Positions 44,413-52,726 of a stretch of 64,000 nucleotides of DNA are shown one piece after another (position 1 is the first letter of the stretch; each line of letters begins with the position of its first letter). The notes under the pieces are model-generated. The model had not been told where the DNA came from. It made no database searches and worked only from the letters and a program-made list of their open reading frames with translations. The position numbers and the translations under genes were made by a program. Origin of the DNA: Devosia sp. (GTDB taxonomy: Bacteria > Pseudomonadota > Alphaproteobacteria > Rhizobiales > Devosiaceae); NCBI RefSeq assembly GCF_028290625.1, contig NZ_JAQGJM010000027.1:186001-250000 (forward strand), in the 5' to 3' direction.

Positions 44413-44781
44413 ATGCACTACGCCATCCTGGCCTATCACGAAGAGGGCGTGGTCCAATCCTGGACCGAAGAAGAAGACAAGGCGCTGATGGTCGACCTGC
44501 TCGAGGTCAACGATCGCCTGGTCGCGCAGAAGAAGCTGGGGCCGGCCGCACGGCTTGGTCCGACGCAAGGCGCCGTGACCCTGCGCGGCAAGGGTGCGGG
44601 CATGGTCACCGATGGCCCCTTTGCCGAAACCAAGGAGCAATTGCTCGGGTTTTACGTCGTTGATTTTCCCACGATCGAGGATGCGATCGCGGCGGCACGG
44701 GACTTGCGGCGAGCCAATCCGACGGCGGTCTACGAAATCCGGCCGATCCTGCTCTACGTGCCCGGCGCGCCGCTGGGATAG
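44413..44781 (+). CDS. YciI-like (DGPF domain) protein
   Basis: A 122-residue YCII-related dimeric alpha/beta-barrel protein with the hallmark VTDGPFAETKEQLLGFYVVD at about residues 67-86. AAGGAGGG precedes ATG 44413. Such proteins are often encoded beside ECF sigma factors, which are absent here. It may be the last gene of the sugar operon (22-base gap) or independent. No catalytic function is established for the family subgroup. Confidence 0.85.
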   Translation: MHYAILAYHEEGVVQSWTEEEDKALMVDLLEVNDRLVAQKKLGPAARLGPTQGAVTLRGKGAGMVTDGPFAETKEQLLGFYVVDFPTIEDAIAAARDLRRANPTAVYEIRPILLYVPGAPLG

Positions 44782-44787
44782 CGGAGG

Positions 44788-44825
44788 ACAGCTGGCCCGG
44801 CCCGCCATGCGGGCAGGCCAGCTGT
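44788..44825. terminator. Hairpin between convergent YciI-like and ohr genes
   Basis: ACAGCTGGCC (44788-44797) pairs with GGCCAGCTGT (44816-44825), and the interior contains a further GCCCG/CGGGC stem. It lies in the 53-base convergent gap. There is no strong T-run on either strand, so bidirectional termination is plausible but not certain. Confidence 0.5.
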
Positions 44826-44834
44826 ATGGTCGAC

Positions 44835-45257
44835 TTAGACCAGGTTGATGGTCACATCGATATTGCCGCGAGTGGCCTTGGAATAGGGGCAAGTCTGGTG
44901 CGCCGCATCGACCAGCTTGCGGGCCGTCTCGCGATCGAGGCCGGGCAGGCTGACATTGAGGCGAGCCTGGAGCTGGTAGCCGTTCTCATTGGTGCCCAGA
45001 TCGACTTCGGTATCGACGGCCAGATCGGGCGGCAGCGTGACCTTGAGGCTGCGGGCAGCACCGCCCAGCGCGCCAATATAGCAGGCCGACCAGCCAGCCG
45101 CGAACAACTGCTCGGGATTGGTGCCAGCGCCAATGCCGCCGGGCGTGGACAGCTTGATATCGAGACGACCGTCGGAGCTGGCCGAGGCGCCGTCGCGGCC
45201 ACCGGTGGTGTGGGTCTTGGCGGTATAGAGCACTTTTTCGATCGCAGTGATGGTCAT
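44835..45257 (-). CDS. ohr: Organic hydroperoxide resistance protein
   Basis: A 140-residue thiol peroxidase of the Ohr/OsmC family that reduces organic and fatty-acid hydroperoxides. The two redox cysteines are Cys59 in AAGWSACYIGAL and Cys123 in AHQTCPYSKATRGN. The supporting Arg21 (GGRDG) and Glu50-region (TNPEQLFAAG) are conserved. It is divergent from its regulator gene ohrR, the standard arrangement. Confidence 0.95.
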   Translation of the reverse strand: MTITAIEKVLYTAKTHTTGGRDGASASSDGRLDIKLSTPGGIGAGTNPEQLFAAGWSACYIGALGGAARSLKVTLPPDLAVDTEVDLGTNENGYQLQARLNVSLPGLDRETARKLVDAAHQTCPYSKATRGNIDVTINLV

Positions 45258-45291
45258 GGCATTGGTCCTTCGGGCTTGGCTGGCTATTTAC

Positions 45292-45373
45292 TTATCGTGA
45301 TAATTATTATCGCGATGCAGCTTGTGTCACAGACCGGACGGACCTACAAGTGAGAAAATGATTATTGTGATAA
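45292..45373. promoter_or_regulatory. Paired OhrR operator candidates
   Basis: The 135-base ohr/ohrR gap holds the 12-mer TTAT(C/T)GTGATAA twice, at 45292-45303 and 45362-45373. The first copy is part of a larger near-perfect palindrome ATCGTGATAAT-T-ATTATCGCGAT (45294-45316). These AT-rich palindromes are in the right place, one near each gene, for OhrR to repress both directions. Confidence 0.65.
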
Positions 45374-45392
45374 CTATTTTGGGAGCCAGCGA

Positions 45393-45860
45393 ATGAGTGC
45401 CGTCAGAACCAGCCTGGGGGAAGCCAGCCCGCTCTCCGATTTCCTGTGCTTTTCGATCTATTCGGCCAACCTGGCCTTCTCGCGGGTCTATAAGCCGGTG
45501 CTCGAGGAGCTTGGGCTGACCTATCCGCAATACATTACGCTGATTGCGCTGTGGGAAGAGGACGGCCAGACCGTCAAGGGCCTGAGCGACCGGCTGTTCC
45601 TCGAGCCCAGCACGATGACGCCGATGCTCAAGCGGCTGGAGGCGATGGGCTATGTGACGCGGACGCGCGGCGTGGAGGATGAGCGGATCGTGCGCATCAG
45701 CTTGACCGAAGCGGGGCGGCTGGTGCGTGAAAAGGGCATTCCCCTCGCCGCGGTGACCGCCAAGGCATCGGGGCTGAACCGGGACGAGTTCGCCATCCTG
45801 CAAAAGGGTATCAGCAATCTGCGGAGTAACCTGATGGCGTCGGCCCGGGCGGACGCCTAA
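45393..45860 (+). CDS. ohrR: MarR-family organic peroxide sensor-repressor
   Basis: A 155-residue MarR-family repressor with the peroxide-sensing cysteine Cys19 in SDFLCFSIYSANLAFSRVYKPVLEELGLTYPQY, the OhrR signature. The winged helix includes VKGLSDRLFLEPSTMTPMLKRLEAMGYVTRTR and DERIVRISLTEAG. Oxidation of Cys19 by organic hydroperoxides would release DNA and induce ohr. ATG 45393 gives the family N-terminus. Confidence 0.94.
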   Translation: MSAVRTSLGEASPLSDFLCFSIYSANLAFSRVYKPVLEELGLTYPQYITLIALWEEDGQTVKGLSDRLFLEPSTMTPMLKRLEAMGYVTRTRGVEDERIVRISLTEAGRLVREKGIPLAAVTAKASGLNRDEFAILQKGISNLRSNLMASARADA

Positions 45861-45990
45861 TGCCTCGTAGTTGCGAATAATTTGCCTGCAAATGTCGAAA
45901 CCGTCTCTCCTCCTTCGTCACCGGGTAGGCAATTGCCAATCGGCGATAGGGCCAGCATCATTGCGGCTCATCTGAAAGCGGGGACACGGC

Positions 45991-48234
45991 ATGTATGGTT
46001 CGATTCTGATCCGCGGGGCACGCGAGAACAATCTCAAGAACGTGTCGCTGGATATTCCCAAGCGGGCGATCACGGTGTTTACCGGGGTTTCGGGATCGGG
46101 CAAGAGCTCCTTGGTGTTCGGCACTATCGCGGCGGAAAGCCAGCGGCTGATCAACGAGACCTATCCGGCCTTCGTGCAGCAATTCATGCCGCATTACGGG
46201 CAGCCGGACGCGGACCTGCTGGAAAACATCTCGGCGGCGATCATCGTCGACCAGCAGCGGCTGGGCGGCAATTCGCGCTCGACCGTGGCCACGGTGACGG
46301 ACGCGGCGCAGATGCTGCGGGTGGTGTTTTCACGGCTCGGGGAACCGCGGCTGGGGTCGCCGGGGCTTTATTCCTACAATGATCCGCGCGGCATGTGCCC
46401 CGATTGCGAAGGCATCGGGCAGGTGGCGGCGATGGATATGAGCGCGGTGATCGACGAGAGCAAATCGCTCAATGAAGGCGCGCTGCTGCCCAAGGATTAC
46501 GCGGTCGATACCTGGTATTGGGAGATCTACAAGAACTCCGGCCTGTTCGACATGGACAAGCCGATCGCCAGGTTCACCGCCGAGGAGCGGGAAAACCTGT
46601 TCACCCTCGATGATGGCCGTAAGATCAAGGTCGGCAAGATCGGGCTGACCTATGAGGGCATCGTCACCAAGCTCAAGAAGGGGCTCGGGAGCAAGGACCC
46701 CGAAAGCCTGCAGCCGCATGTGCGTGTCGAATATGACCGCATTTTCACGCGTGCCACCTGCCCCGCCTGTCATGGCGCGCGGCTAAATGCGGCGGCGCTG
46801 GGCAGCACGGTCAATGGCAGGAATATCGCCGAATGCTCGGCCATGCAGGTGTCGGACCTGGCGGTGTGGGTGCGGCAGATCGATGCCAAGAGCGTCGGTC
46901 CGATGCTCAATGCGCTGGCGCTGCGGCTGGAAAACCTCGTCACCATCGGGCTGGGCTATCTGAGCCTCGACCGCGAGAGTTCGACCCTGTCGGGTGGGGA
47001 GAGTCAGCGGGTCAAGATGGTGCGGCATCTCGGCTCATCACTTACGGACATCACGTATGTTTTTGATGAGCCCTCGGTGGGCCTGCATCCGCATGATGTC
47101 GGGCGCCTGGCCGGGCTGATGCAGCAGTTGCGCGACAAGGGCAATACGGTGCTGATCGTCGAGCACAAGCCCGACATGATCGCCATTGCCGACCATGTGG
47201 TGGATATGGGGCCGTTCGCCGGCAGCAAGGGTGGCGAGATCGTCTATCAGGGCGACTACGCGGGCCTGCTCACCTCCGGCACGCTGACCGGCAACCACAT
47301 GAAAAAGCACCAGGAGATCAAGACCAAGCTGCGCAAGAGTGAGGGCGTGCTGGAGATCAAAGGCGCCAAGCTGAACAATCTCAAGGACGTGTCGGTCAAG
47401 ATTCCGCGCGGGGTTTTAACAGCGGTGACGGGAGTGGCTGGATCGGGGAAATCGTCGCTGATCCAGGGCTGCCTGCCGAGCGCCTATCCCGATACGGTGA
47501 TCATCGACCAGAACCTCAGCCGCGGCTCGACCCGCTCGAACACCGCGACCTATACGGGCATCCTCGATACCGTGCGCAAGGCCTTCGCCAAGGAGAATGG
47601 CGTCGAGGCCGCGCTGTTCTCGGCCAATTCCAAGGGGGCGTGTCCCGACTGCAAGGGGCTGGGAGTGATCTACACGGACCTCGCGCATATGGACCCGGTG
47701 GCCAGCGTTTGCGAGACCTGCGAGGGCAAGCGTTTCACCGACGAAGTGTTGCAATATCATCTGCGCGGCAAGACCATCAGCGATGTCTACACTTTCGCCG
47801 TGGACGAGGCCGTGGGGTTCTTCACCGAGCCGGCTATCGCCAAGATTTTGAAGGGTCTCGATGATGTCGGGCTGGGCTATTTGACGCTGGGGCAGCCGCT
47901 ATCGACGCTGTCGGGCGGAGAGCGCCAGCGGCTGAAGCTGGCGGCGGAACTGGGCAAGAAGGGCAATATCTACGTGCTGGACGAGCCCACGACGGGCCTC
48001 CACATGAACGACGTCGATACGTTGATCGGGCTGTTCGACCGGCTGGTCGATGCTGGCTCCACGGTCATCGTCATCGAGCACAATCTGGATGTGGTGTCGC
48101 GGGCCGATTGGGTGATCGATATGGGGCCGGGCGCCGGCCAGGATGGCGGCACGGTGGTGTTCGAGGGGACACCGGAGGGGCTGGCGAAGGATAAGGGGCT
48201 GACGGGAAGGGCGTTGGCAACAAGGGGTAGTTGA
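45991..48234 (+). CDS. Short UvrA-like excinuclease ATPase (class II UvrA type)
   Basis: A 747-residue tandem ABC ATPase, about 200 residues shorter than housekeeping UvrA. Both nucleotide sites are intact: GVSGSGKSSLVFG with STLSGGESQRVKM, and GVAGSGKSSLIQG with STLSGGERQRLKLA. Zinc motifs are visible: CPDCEGIG and CPACHGAR in the first half, CPDCKGLG and CETCEGKR in the second. The missing length is in the insertion that holds the UvrB-binding domain in canonical UvrA. Class II proteins of this kind are linked to drug or damage tolerance but not required for repair. The ATG lacks a strong ribosome site. It stands alone. Confidence 0.85.
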   Translation: MYGSILIRGARENNLKNVSLDIPKRAITVFTGVSGSGKSSLVFGTIAAESQRLINETYPAFVQQFMPHYGQPDADLLENISAAIIVDQQRLGGNSRSTVATVTDAAQMLRVVFSRLGEPRLGSPGLYSYNDPRGMCPDCEGIGQVAAMDMSAVIDESKSLNEGALLPKDYAVDTWYWEIYKNSGLFDMDKPIARFTAEERENLFTLDDGRKIKVGKIGLTYEGIVTKLKKGLGSKDPESLQPHVRVEYDRIFTRATCPACHGARLNAAALGSTVNGRNIAECSAMQVSDLAVWVRQIDAKSVGPMLNALALRLENLVTIGLGYLSLDRESSTLSGGESQRVKMVRHLGSSLTDITYVFDEPSVGLHPHDVGRLAGLMQQLRDKGNTVLIVEHKPDMIAIADHVVDMGPFAGSKGGEIVYQGDYAGLLTSGTLTGNHMKKHQEIKTKLRKSEGVLEIKGAKLNNLKDVSVKIPRGVLTAVTGVAGSGKSSLIQGCLPSAYPDTVIIDQNLSRGSTRSNTATYTGILDTVRKAFAKENGVEAALFSANSKGACPDCKGLGVIYTDLAHMDPVASVCETCEGKRFTDEVLQYHLRGKTISDVYTFAVDEAVGFFTEPAIAKILKGLDDVGLGYLTLGQPLSTLSGGERQRLKLAAELGKKGNIYVLDEPTTGLHMNDVDTLIGLFDRLVDAGSTVIVIEHNLDVVSRADWVIDMGPGAGQDGGTVVFEGTPEGLAKDKGLTGRALATRGS

Positions 48235-48238
48235 AGAA

Positions 48239-48356
48239 CCCCTCACCCCACCCCTCTCCCCGGAGGGGCGAGGGGGCTGTCTGGTGAACGTCGTATATGT
48301 TGCCAAGCACCGGATGTGTCCCCTCGCCCCTTCGGGGAGAGGGTTAGGGTGAGGGG
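48239..48356. repeat. Long GC-rich inverted repeat, 37-base arms
   Basis: The left arm 48239-48275 begins CCCCTCACCCCACCCC and ends GGGGCGAGGGG. The right arm 48320-48356 is its reverse complement with about three mismatches; 44 bases separate them. Each arm also folds on itself (CCCC/GGGG core). It fills the gap between the convergent UvrA-like and ABC permease genes, so it may terminate both transcripts. Such CCCTCACCC elements are common dispersed intergenic repeats in proteobacteria. Confidence 0.75.
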
Positions 48357-48365
48357 CCTTGGACG

Positions 48366-49256
48366 TCAGTTGTCGTTCACCCGGCGGCGGTATTCGCTGG
48401 CCAGGTAAATCGCCACGATTGCAAACACCGCGCCCAATCCGATCTGCACCCAGTCGGTGCGGGCGATGAGGTCGTTGGCGAAGGCGGAGACGCTGAACGG
48501 GACGTCGGTGCTGAACCAGTTTTCCAGATAGCCTTGGCTGACCTGGAAATCGGCGCGGTAGGACAGGTATCGCCAGGTATTGGTATGGACGGGGCTGAGG
48601 CCGCCCAGCACAACCCATTCGGCCACCGCGACTAGGCCCGGCAGCAGCAGCGACAGCGGAATAGCCCAGCGGCCGACGACTGTCGCCATGGCGCCCACCA
48701 AAGCGGTGAACGGCAGATACCAGAGCAGACCGATCACCAGCACCAGCAGGAGCGCCAGCGCGATCTGCAGATAGACCAAGCCGACATGGCTCAGCATCAC
48801 CAGGCCCCCGGCGCCGCTGAACGACGACGACACGAAGGCGATGGCGAACAGCAGCAGGGCGCTGAGCAGGGCTGTGGCGTAGATCATTGCCGGCAGGATG
48901 GTCAGCGTGGCGGTCAGCTTGGCCAGCAGCATCTTGAAATCGGAGACCGGCATCGACTTCCAGAACAGCATGGCATTGTTGCGCTTGTCGGCCGAAAAGC
49001 CATCGGCGCAATAGAAGAACAGCACGCCGATCAGATAAAGGCACCAGGCGCCACCGAAGGCCAGGAAGCCGAATTCGTAGACGCGCATGGGCGCCGCGGC
49101 GAACAGGAAGCCGGTGAAGCGGCCATCGACGCGGCCGGTGGCAAACGAGATCAGCGTGGGCACGAACATGACCGCGACCAGGATCAGCGGCGCCAGGACG
49201 AAGGCGCCGCGATGCTCGATCAGTTCGCGGTGGACGAGGGCGACGAAGGCCTTCAT
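48366..49256 (-). CDS. ABC-2 type transporter permease
   Basis: A 296-residue membrane protein with about six hydrophobic segments and the ABC-2 layout: a short cytoplasmic start (MKAFVALVHRELIEHRGAFVLAPLIL), the RNNAMLFWKSMPVSDFKMLLAKL loop, and a large external loop before the final helix. It overlaps the upstream ATPase gene by four bases. With the YtrA-type GntR regulator it forms a GntR-ATPase-permease unit similar to Ytr/Bcr exporters of Gram-positive bacteria. The cargo (peptide, antibiotic or lipid) is unknown. Confidence 0.8.
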   Translation of the reverse strand: MKAFVALVHRELIEHRGAFVLAPLILVAVMFVPTLISFATGRVDGRFTGFLFAAAPMRVYEFGFLAFGGAWCLYLIGVLFFYCADGFSADKRNNAMLFWKSMPVSDFKMLLAKLTATLTILPAMIYATALLSALLLFAIAFVSSSFSGAGGLVMLSHVGLVYLQIALALLLVLVIGLLWYLPFTALVGAMATVVGRWAIPLSLLLPGLVAVAEWVVLGGLSPVHTNTWRYLSYRADFQVSQGYLENWFSTDVPFSVSAFANDLIARTDWVQIGLGAVFAIVAIYLASEYRRRVNDN

Positions 49257-50155
49257 TTGGCGGTCTCCGGATTGGCGGTCGGGCGCTGCATCAGCGCGAC
49301 GAACAGGTCGCTGAGGGTCGGGGTCGAGATATTGCCCAGCCCTTCGAACTGGCTGCGGGGGACACCGTCGAAGATCATCACGGTCTGCCCGAAGCGAGTT
49401 TCCTCGTAGACCGGGCCCAGCGCGCGAGCCGCGGCCTGCTTGCTCGGATCATTGACCACGAGCTGGGTGAACTTGTCGTTCACGGTCTCCATCTGCATGT
49501 GGAGGATCATGCTGCCATCGCGGATGAACATGATGTCGGAGAGCATGAACTCGATCTCGTCCACCTGGTGGGTGGTGATGATCAGGGTGCGCTCCTCGGT
49601 CATGTAATCCTCGAGCAGGCGCCGGTAGAAGCGCTTGCGGTAGGTGATGTCGAGGCCCAGCGTCGGCTCATCGAGAACCAGCAGCTTGGCGTCGATGGCC
49701 ATGACCACGGCGAGGTGGAGCTGGGCGATCATGCCCTTGCTGAGATGCTTGATCTTGAGGTCCGGCTTGAGGTCGGTGCCTTCGAGAAAACTCTGCGCCT
49801 TGGCTTGCGAAAAGTTCGGATGGATATTGGAGAGCAGCGCGAACAGTTCGCGCACCCGCAGGAACCGCGGCAGGCTCGCCACGTCGGAAATGAAGGCGAC
49901 GTTTTCCATCAGGTGGGCGCGGCGGGCGAAGGGGTCTTCGCCGAGCACGCGGATGGTGCCCTCGCAATTGGTCAGGCCCAGCATGGCATTGAGCATGGTG
50001 GTCTTGCCGGCCCCGTTATGGCCGATGACGCCATAGATGCGGCCGGGGGGAATCTCGAAATCCAGGCCATGCAGGACTTCCTTGCGACCGAAGGATTTCT
50101 TGAGGCCGTGTGCCGAGACGATCGGCGGGAGGATGGTAGTGGACATTTCGGTCAT
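49253..50155 (-). CDS. ABC transporter ATP-binding protein (YtrB-like)
   Basis: A 300-residue ATPase with Walker A GVIGHNGAGKTTMLNAMLGL, signature-region IKHLSKGMIAQLHLAVVMAIDAK and Walker B LLVLDEPTLGLD. The signature reads LSKGM rather than LSGGQ, a variation seen in YtrB/BcrA-type exporters. The C-terminal 90 residues form an accessory domain. Overlaps of four bases on both sides couple it to the GntR regulator and the permease. Confidence 0.86.
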   Translation of the reverse strand: MTEMSTTILPPIVSAHGLKKSFGRKEVLHGLDFEIPPGRIYGVIGHNGAGKTTMLNAMLGLTNCEGTIRVLGEDPFARRAHLMENVAFISDVASLPRFLRVRELFALLSNIHPNFSQAKAQSFLEGTDLKPDLKIKHLSKGMIAQLHLAVVMAIDAKLLVLDEPTLGLDITYRKRFYRRLLEDYMTEERTLIITTHQVDEIEFMLSDIMFIRDGSMILHMQMETVNDKFTQLVVNDPSKQAAARALGPVYEETRFGQTVMIFDGVPRSQFEGLGNISTPTLSDLFVALMQRPTANPETAK

Positions 50156-50523
50156 TGCTGTGGACCTTTGTTGGCTGGCACCTTGGCCAGGAGCGTGGTG
50201 GCGTCGAGTTCGAGCGCGGCAATCTGCGCGGCGATCCTGGGCCAGTCCTCGGTGAGGAATTTTTCGCGTTCATGCGCGAGCAGTTCGCCTCGCGCTCCGG
50301 TTTTGACGAACATGCCCAGGCCCCTGCGTTTTTCGACTATCCCAATATCCACCAGGGCTTCGAACGCCTTGGTGACGGTCAGCGGGTTGACCGACAAATC
50401 CCCCGCGATCTGGCGGACCGATGGCAGGGCATCGCCCTCGCCCACCGCCCCGCGCAGGATCATTTCGATAAGCCGCTGCCGGATCTGCACGAAGATCGGC
50501 TGGCTGGTGTGAAAGTCATCCAT
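50152..50523 (-). CDS. GntR-family (YtrA subfamily) transcriptional regulator
   Basis: A 123-residue regulator consisting of a GntR winged helix (FVQIRQRLIEMILRGAVGEGDALPSVRQIAGDLSVNPLTVTKAFEALVDIGIVEKRRGLGMFV) and a short C-terminal helical dimerisation part of about 45 residues, the YtrA layout. It is first in its operon, and its promoter is overlapped by an inverted repeat, indicating autoregulation. An 18-codon upstream extension in frame crosses the promoter and is rejected. Confidence 0.88.
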   Translation of the reverse strand: MDDFHTSQPIFVQIRQRLIEMILRGAVGEGDALPSVRQIAGDLSVNPLTVTKAFEALVDIGIVEKRRGLGMFVKTGARGELLAHEREKFLTEDWPRIAAQIAALELDATTLLAKVPANKGPQQ

Positions 50524-50537
50524 GTGGCTTGCTCTTG

Positions 50538-50577
50538 TAGTGTGGTGGTTTTGTAGCACACTAATATCGTATGTCAA
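50538..50577 (-). promoter_or_regulatory. GntR operon promoter with overlapping operator
   Basis: Reading leftward: -35 TTGACA (50577-50572), a 16-base spacer, and a -10-like TACAAA. The inverted repeat TAGTGTG-N12-CACACTA (50538-50563) covers the spacer and -10, ideal for repression by the GntR protein encoded 15 bases downstream. Confidence 0.6.
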
Positions 50578-50633
50578 GCGGGTTTGTGGACGGCCTATAA
50601 ACCCGGTTGGTGCGCTACAGCGGAAGAAGCGCG

Positions 50634-52301
50634 CTAGCCGACCAGCACCGCATGGGTGCAGCGAACGCCATAGACCTGCACATCGGCTTCGCCGAGCGAA
50701 AGGCCGAGGGTTTCGAGCAGGATCGAGATGACGAGGTCGAGCGTCGGCGTCAGCGGCATGAGCAGGGCTTCGAGCAGCGGGCCGATAATCCCCAGCCCGA
50801 TGCCGGCCACGGTCAGTTGCAGATCGCCGAGCAGGGAGCCGACGAGGGAGCCGGTGAAGCTGGTGGTCTTGGCGGTCTTGAGCGTCCCGGCGGCGATTTC
50901 GGCGGGGGAGAAGCTGAGATTGACCGGGGTGGTCTGGGCGATCTCGGCATTGGCGAGGCCGGTGACCTTGATGCCCAAGGCATTGAGCAGCGTGGCGGTG
51001 CCGATGGCGGGGGCGGTGTTGAAGGCGCCGAAGGTGCCGGCATTGACCTCGCCCAGGATCAGATGGACGACGCCGGGACGGGTGGCGATGATGGCGGAGC
51101 CGGACGTGTTGGTGCCGGTTGGACAGGTGGCGGAGGCGACGGTCGCCTCAGCATTGGCGATATCGAGATAGAGCGGCAGGCGCACGTCCAGCAGCGGCAG
51201 CAGGAGCAGTTGCAGCTTGAGGCTGGCGACGATGCGCAGCCGGATCTGGCTGGTGCGAACGACGGTGTGTTCGGGGCCGACGGCGTACCAGCTGCCGCCC
51301 TGCATCGGCTCGCCGATGGCGAGGGTAACGTCGATGCCGGTGAGACCGGGCACGCCGGCGGTGAGCCCCAGGGCGACCTGGTGGGTGCCGTCGCTGAGGC
51401 CGGCGCTGACTGAGAGCAGTTCGAGCGCCGAGATGTCGGCGAACAGATTGCTGCCGGCGCTGCCGAGGCTGGCATCCCCTAGTGCGCCGAGATCGAAGAG
51501 CTTGCCGATCAAAACCTTGCCATTGCCGCCCGCCGCATTGGCGATCTTGAGGGCGGCGGTCTTTTGCGCGCCGGTAAGAAGCGTGGCGATGGCCTTGCCG
51601 ATCTGTCCGTGATCGGCGCTGACGGCGAGAATGTCATTATAGGTACCGGCGGTGATGCCCAGTTGCAGCCCGAGGGCATCGAGAAAGGCCAGCGCGTCCA
51701 CCTTGGCGCTGGCGAGTCCGTTATAGTCCACCGCGGTCAGCGCGATGCTGGTGCCGAGCAGCTTGTTCAGTAGCGCATTGGCAATGCCGCCATTGAGGCT
51801 GGCCAGCCGCGAGCCGACGGAAAACGCCACCTGCGGCGTGACGGTGGCGACGGCAGCGGCGCCGATGGTGGGGACCGGGCTCCAGGAGCGAGCGAAATAG
51901 AGCGTGCCCGCCTGCTCGAACTGCACCCGCACGGCATTGACCGGGCTGCCGCCGGCGACGAACCGCAGATTGGGCGCGATGGCGGGATCAGCAGCATAGT
52001 GGCCCTGCTGTGCCTGGAGCGGATTGGGACCGGGCAGGGCTTCGAGCGCGGCCAGGGTCAGGGCGGGGTCGATCACGCCGGCATCGACCAGCACGTCATG
52101 GGCGATCGACAGGCGGTTGGCCGGATCGGCGGCGGCCGCAATGGCGGCCATGTCGACATTGCGCTGCAGCCCACGGCGTTCATTGTAAAGCGAGGCGCCA
52201 TCGACCGCCAAGGCGGACACCACCGCGACCAGCCCGATGGTGCCGGCGAACAGGACGGCGAAATTTCCGCGCGTATCAGCCCAGAAGCGGTGCCAGCTCA
52301 T
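50634..52301 (-). CDS. TadG-like pilus-assembly-related membrane protein
   Basis: A 555-residue protein with an N-terminal anchor (RGNFAVLFAGTIGLVAVVSALAVDGASLYNERRGLQRNVDMAAIAAA), the hallmark of TadG/Tad_C proteins, whose first helix resembles pseudopilins. The remainder is a long, low-complexity, Ala/Leu/Gly-rich exported region with few charged residues and no von Willebrand domain recognisable by eye. Only two or three cysteines occur. It overlaps the TadE-like gene by four bases. No TadA ATPase, TadB/C platform, secretin or Flp pilin gene is in the window, so assembly function would rely on a distant locus. Confidence 0.75.
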   Translation of the reverse strand: MSWHRFWADTRGNFAVLFAGTIGLVAVVSALAVDGASLYNERRGLQRNVDMAAIAAAADPANRLSIAHDVLVDAGVIDPALTLAALEALPGPNPLQAQQGHYAADPAIAPNLRFVAGGSPVNAVRVQFEQAGTLYFARSWSPVPTIGAAAVATVTPQVAFSVGSRLASLNGGIANALLNKLLGTSIALTAVDYNGLASAKVDALAFLDALGLQLGITAGTYNDILAVSADHGQIGKAIATLLTGAQKTAALKIANAAGGNGKVLIGKLFDLGALGDASLGSAGSNLFADISALELLSVSAGLSDGTHQVALGLTAGVPGLTGIDVTLAIGEPMQGGSWYAVGPEHTVVRTSQIRLRIVASLKLQLLLLPLLDVRLPLYLDIANAEATVASATCPTGTNTSGSAIIATRPGVVHLILGEVNAGTFGAFNTAPAIGTATLLNALGIKVTGLANAEIAQTTPVNLSFSPAEIAAGTLKTAKTTSFTGSLVGSLLGDLQLTVAGIGLGIIGPLLEALLMPLTPTLDLVISILLETLGLSLGEADVQVYGVRCTHAVLVG

Positions 52302-52726
52302 ATGCCGCCCCGGCGGATGACGGACGTATAGGTAATGACCGGGCTGGGCAGCGGCAAAGGCAGGTAGAGATTCCAAATCGGCAATTGAGAGGCGTCGTAG
52401 CGCACCGTCACCCGGTATTGCGTGGGATCGCCGGGCTTGTCGCCGATGGTGAAACTGACCCGGGCCTGGTCGATCAAGAGGTATTCGCCGGCATTGTTGG
52501 TGAGGAAGGCGCCGACCAGACGGTTACGCTCAGCCTGGTCGAGACCCGCAACGGCCGTGCGGGCGGCGTCGGCGGTCAATTGCTGGATCGAATTGGCGGC
52601 ACCGAAATAGATGCCATAGGCCATCATGCCGGTGAGCATCAGCAGGAACACCGGCATCAGGATGGCAAATTCGACGGCTGCGGTGGCTCGTGTGTCGCGC
52701 ACCCAGCCAGACAGCAGACACTCCAT
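52298..52726 (-). CDS. TadE-like pseudopilin
   Basis: A 142-residue TadE-family protein: a short cytoplasmic leader, then RATAAVEFAILMPVFLLMLTGMMAYGIYFGAANSIQQLTADAARTAVAG, containing the conserved glutamate after a hydrophobic-facing Ala-Val and the long amphipathic helix typical of pseudopilins. Translationally coupled (ATGA) to the TadG-like gene. The 251 bases between this gene and aqpZ hold no convincing gene. Confidence 0.82.
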   Translation of the reverse strand: MECLLSGWVRDTRATAAVEFAILMPVFLLMLTGMMAYGIYFGAANSIQQLTADAARTAVAGLDQAERNRLVGAFLTNNAGEYLLIDQARVSFTIGDKPGDPTQYRVTVRYDASQLPIWNLYLPLPLPSPVITYTSVIRRGGI

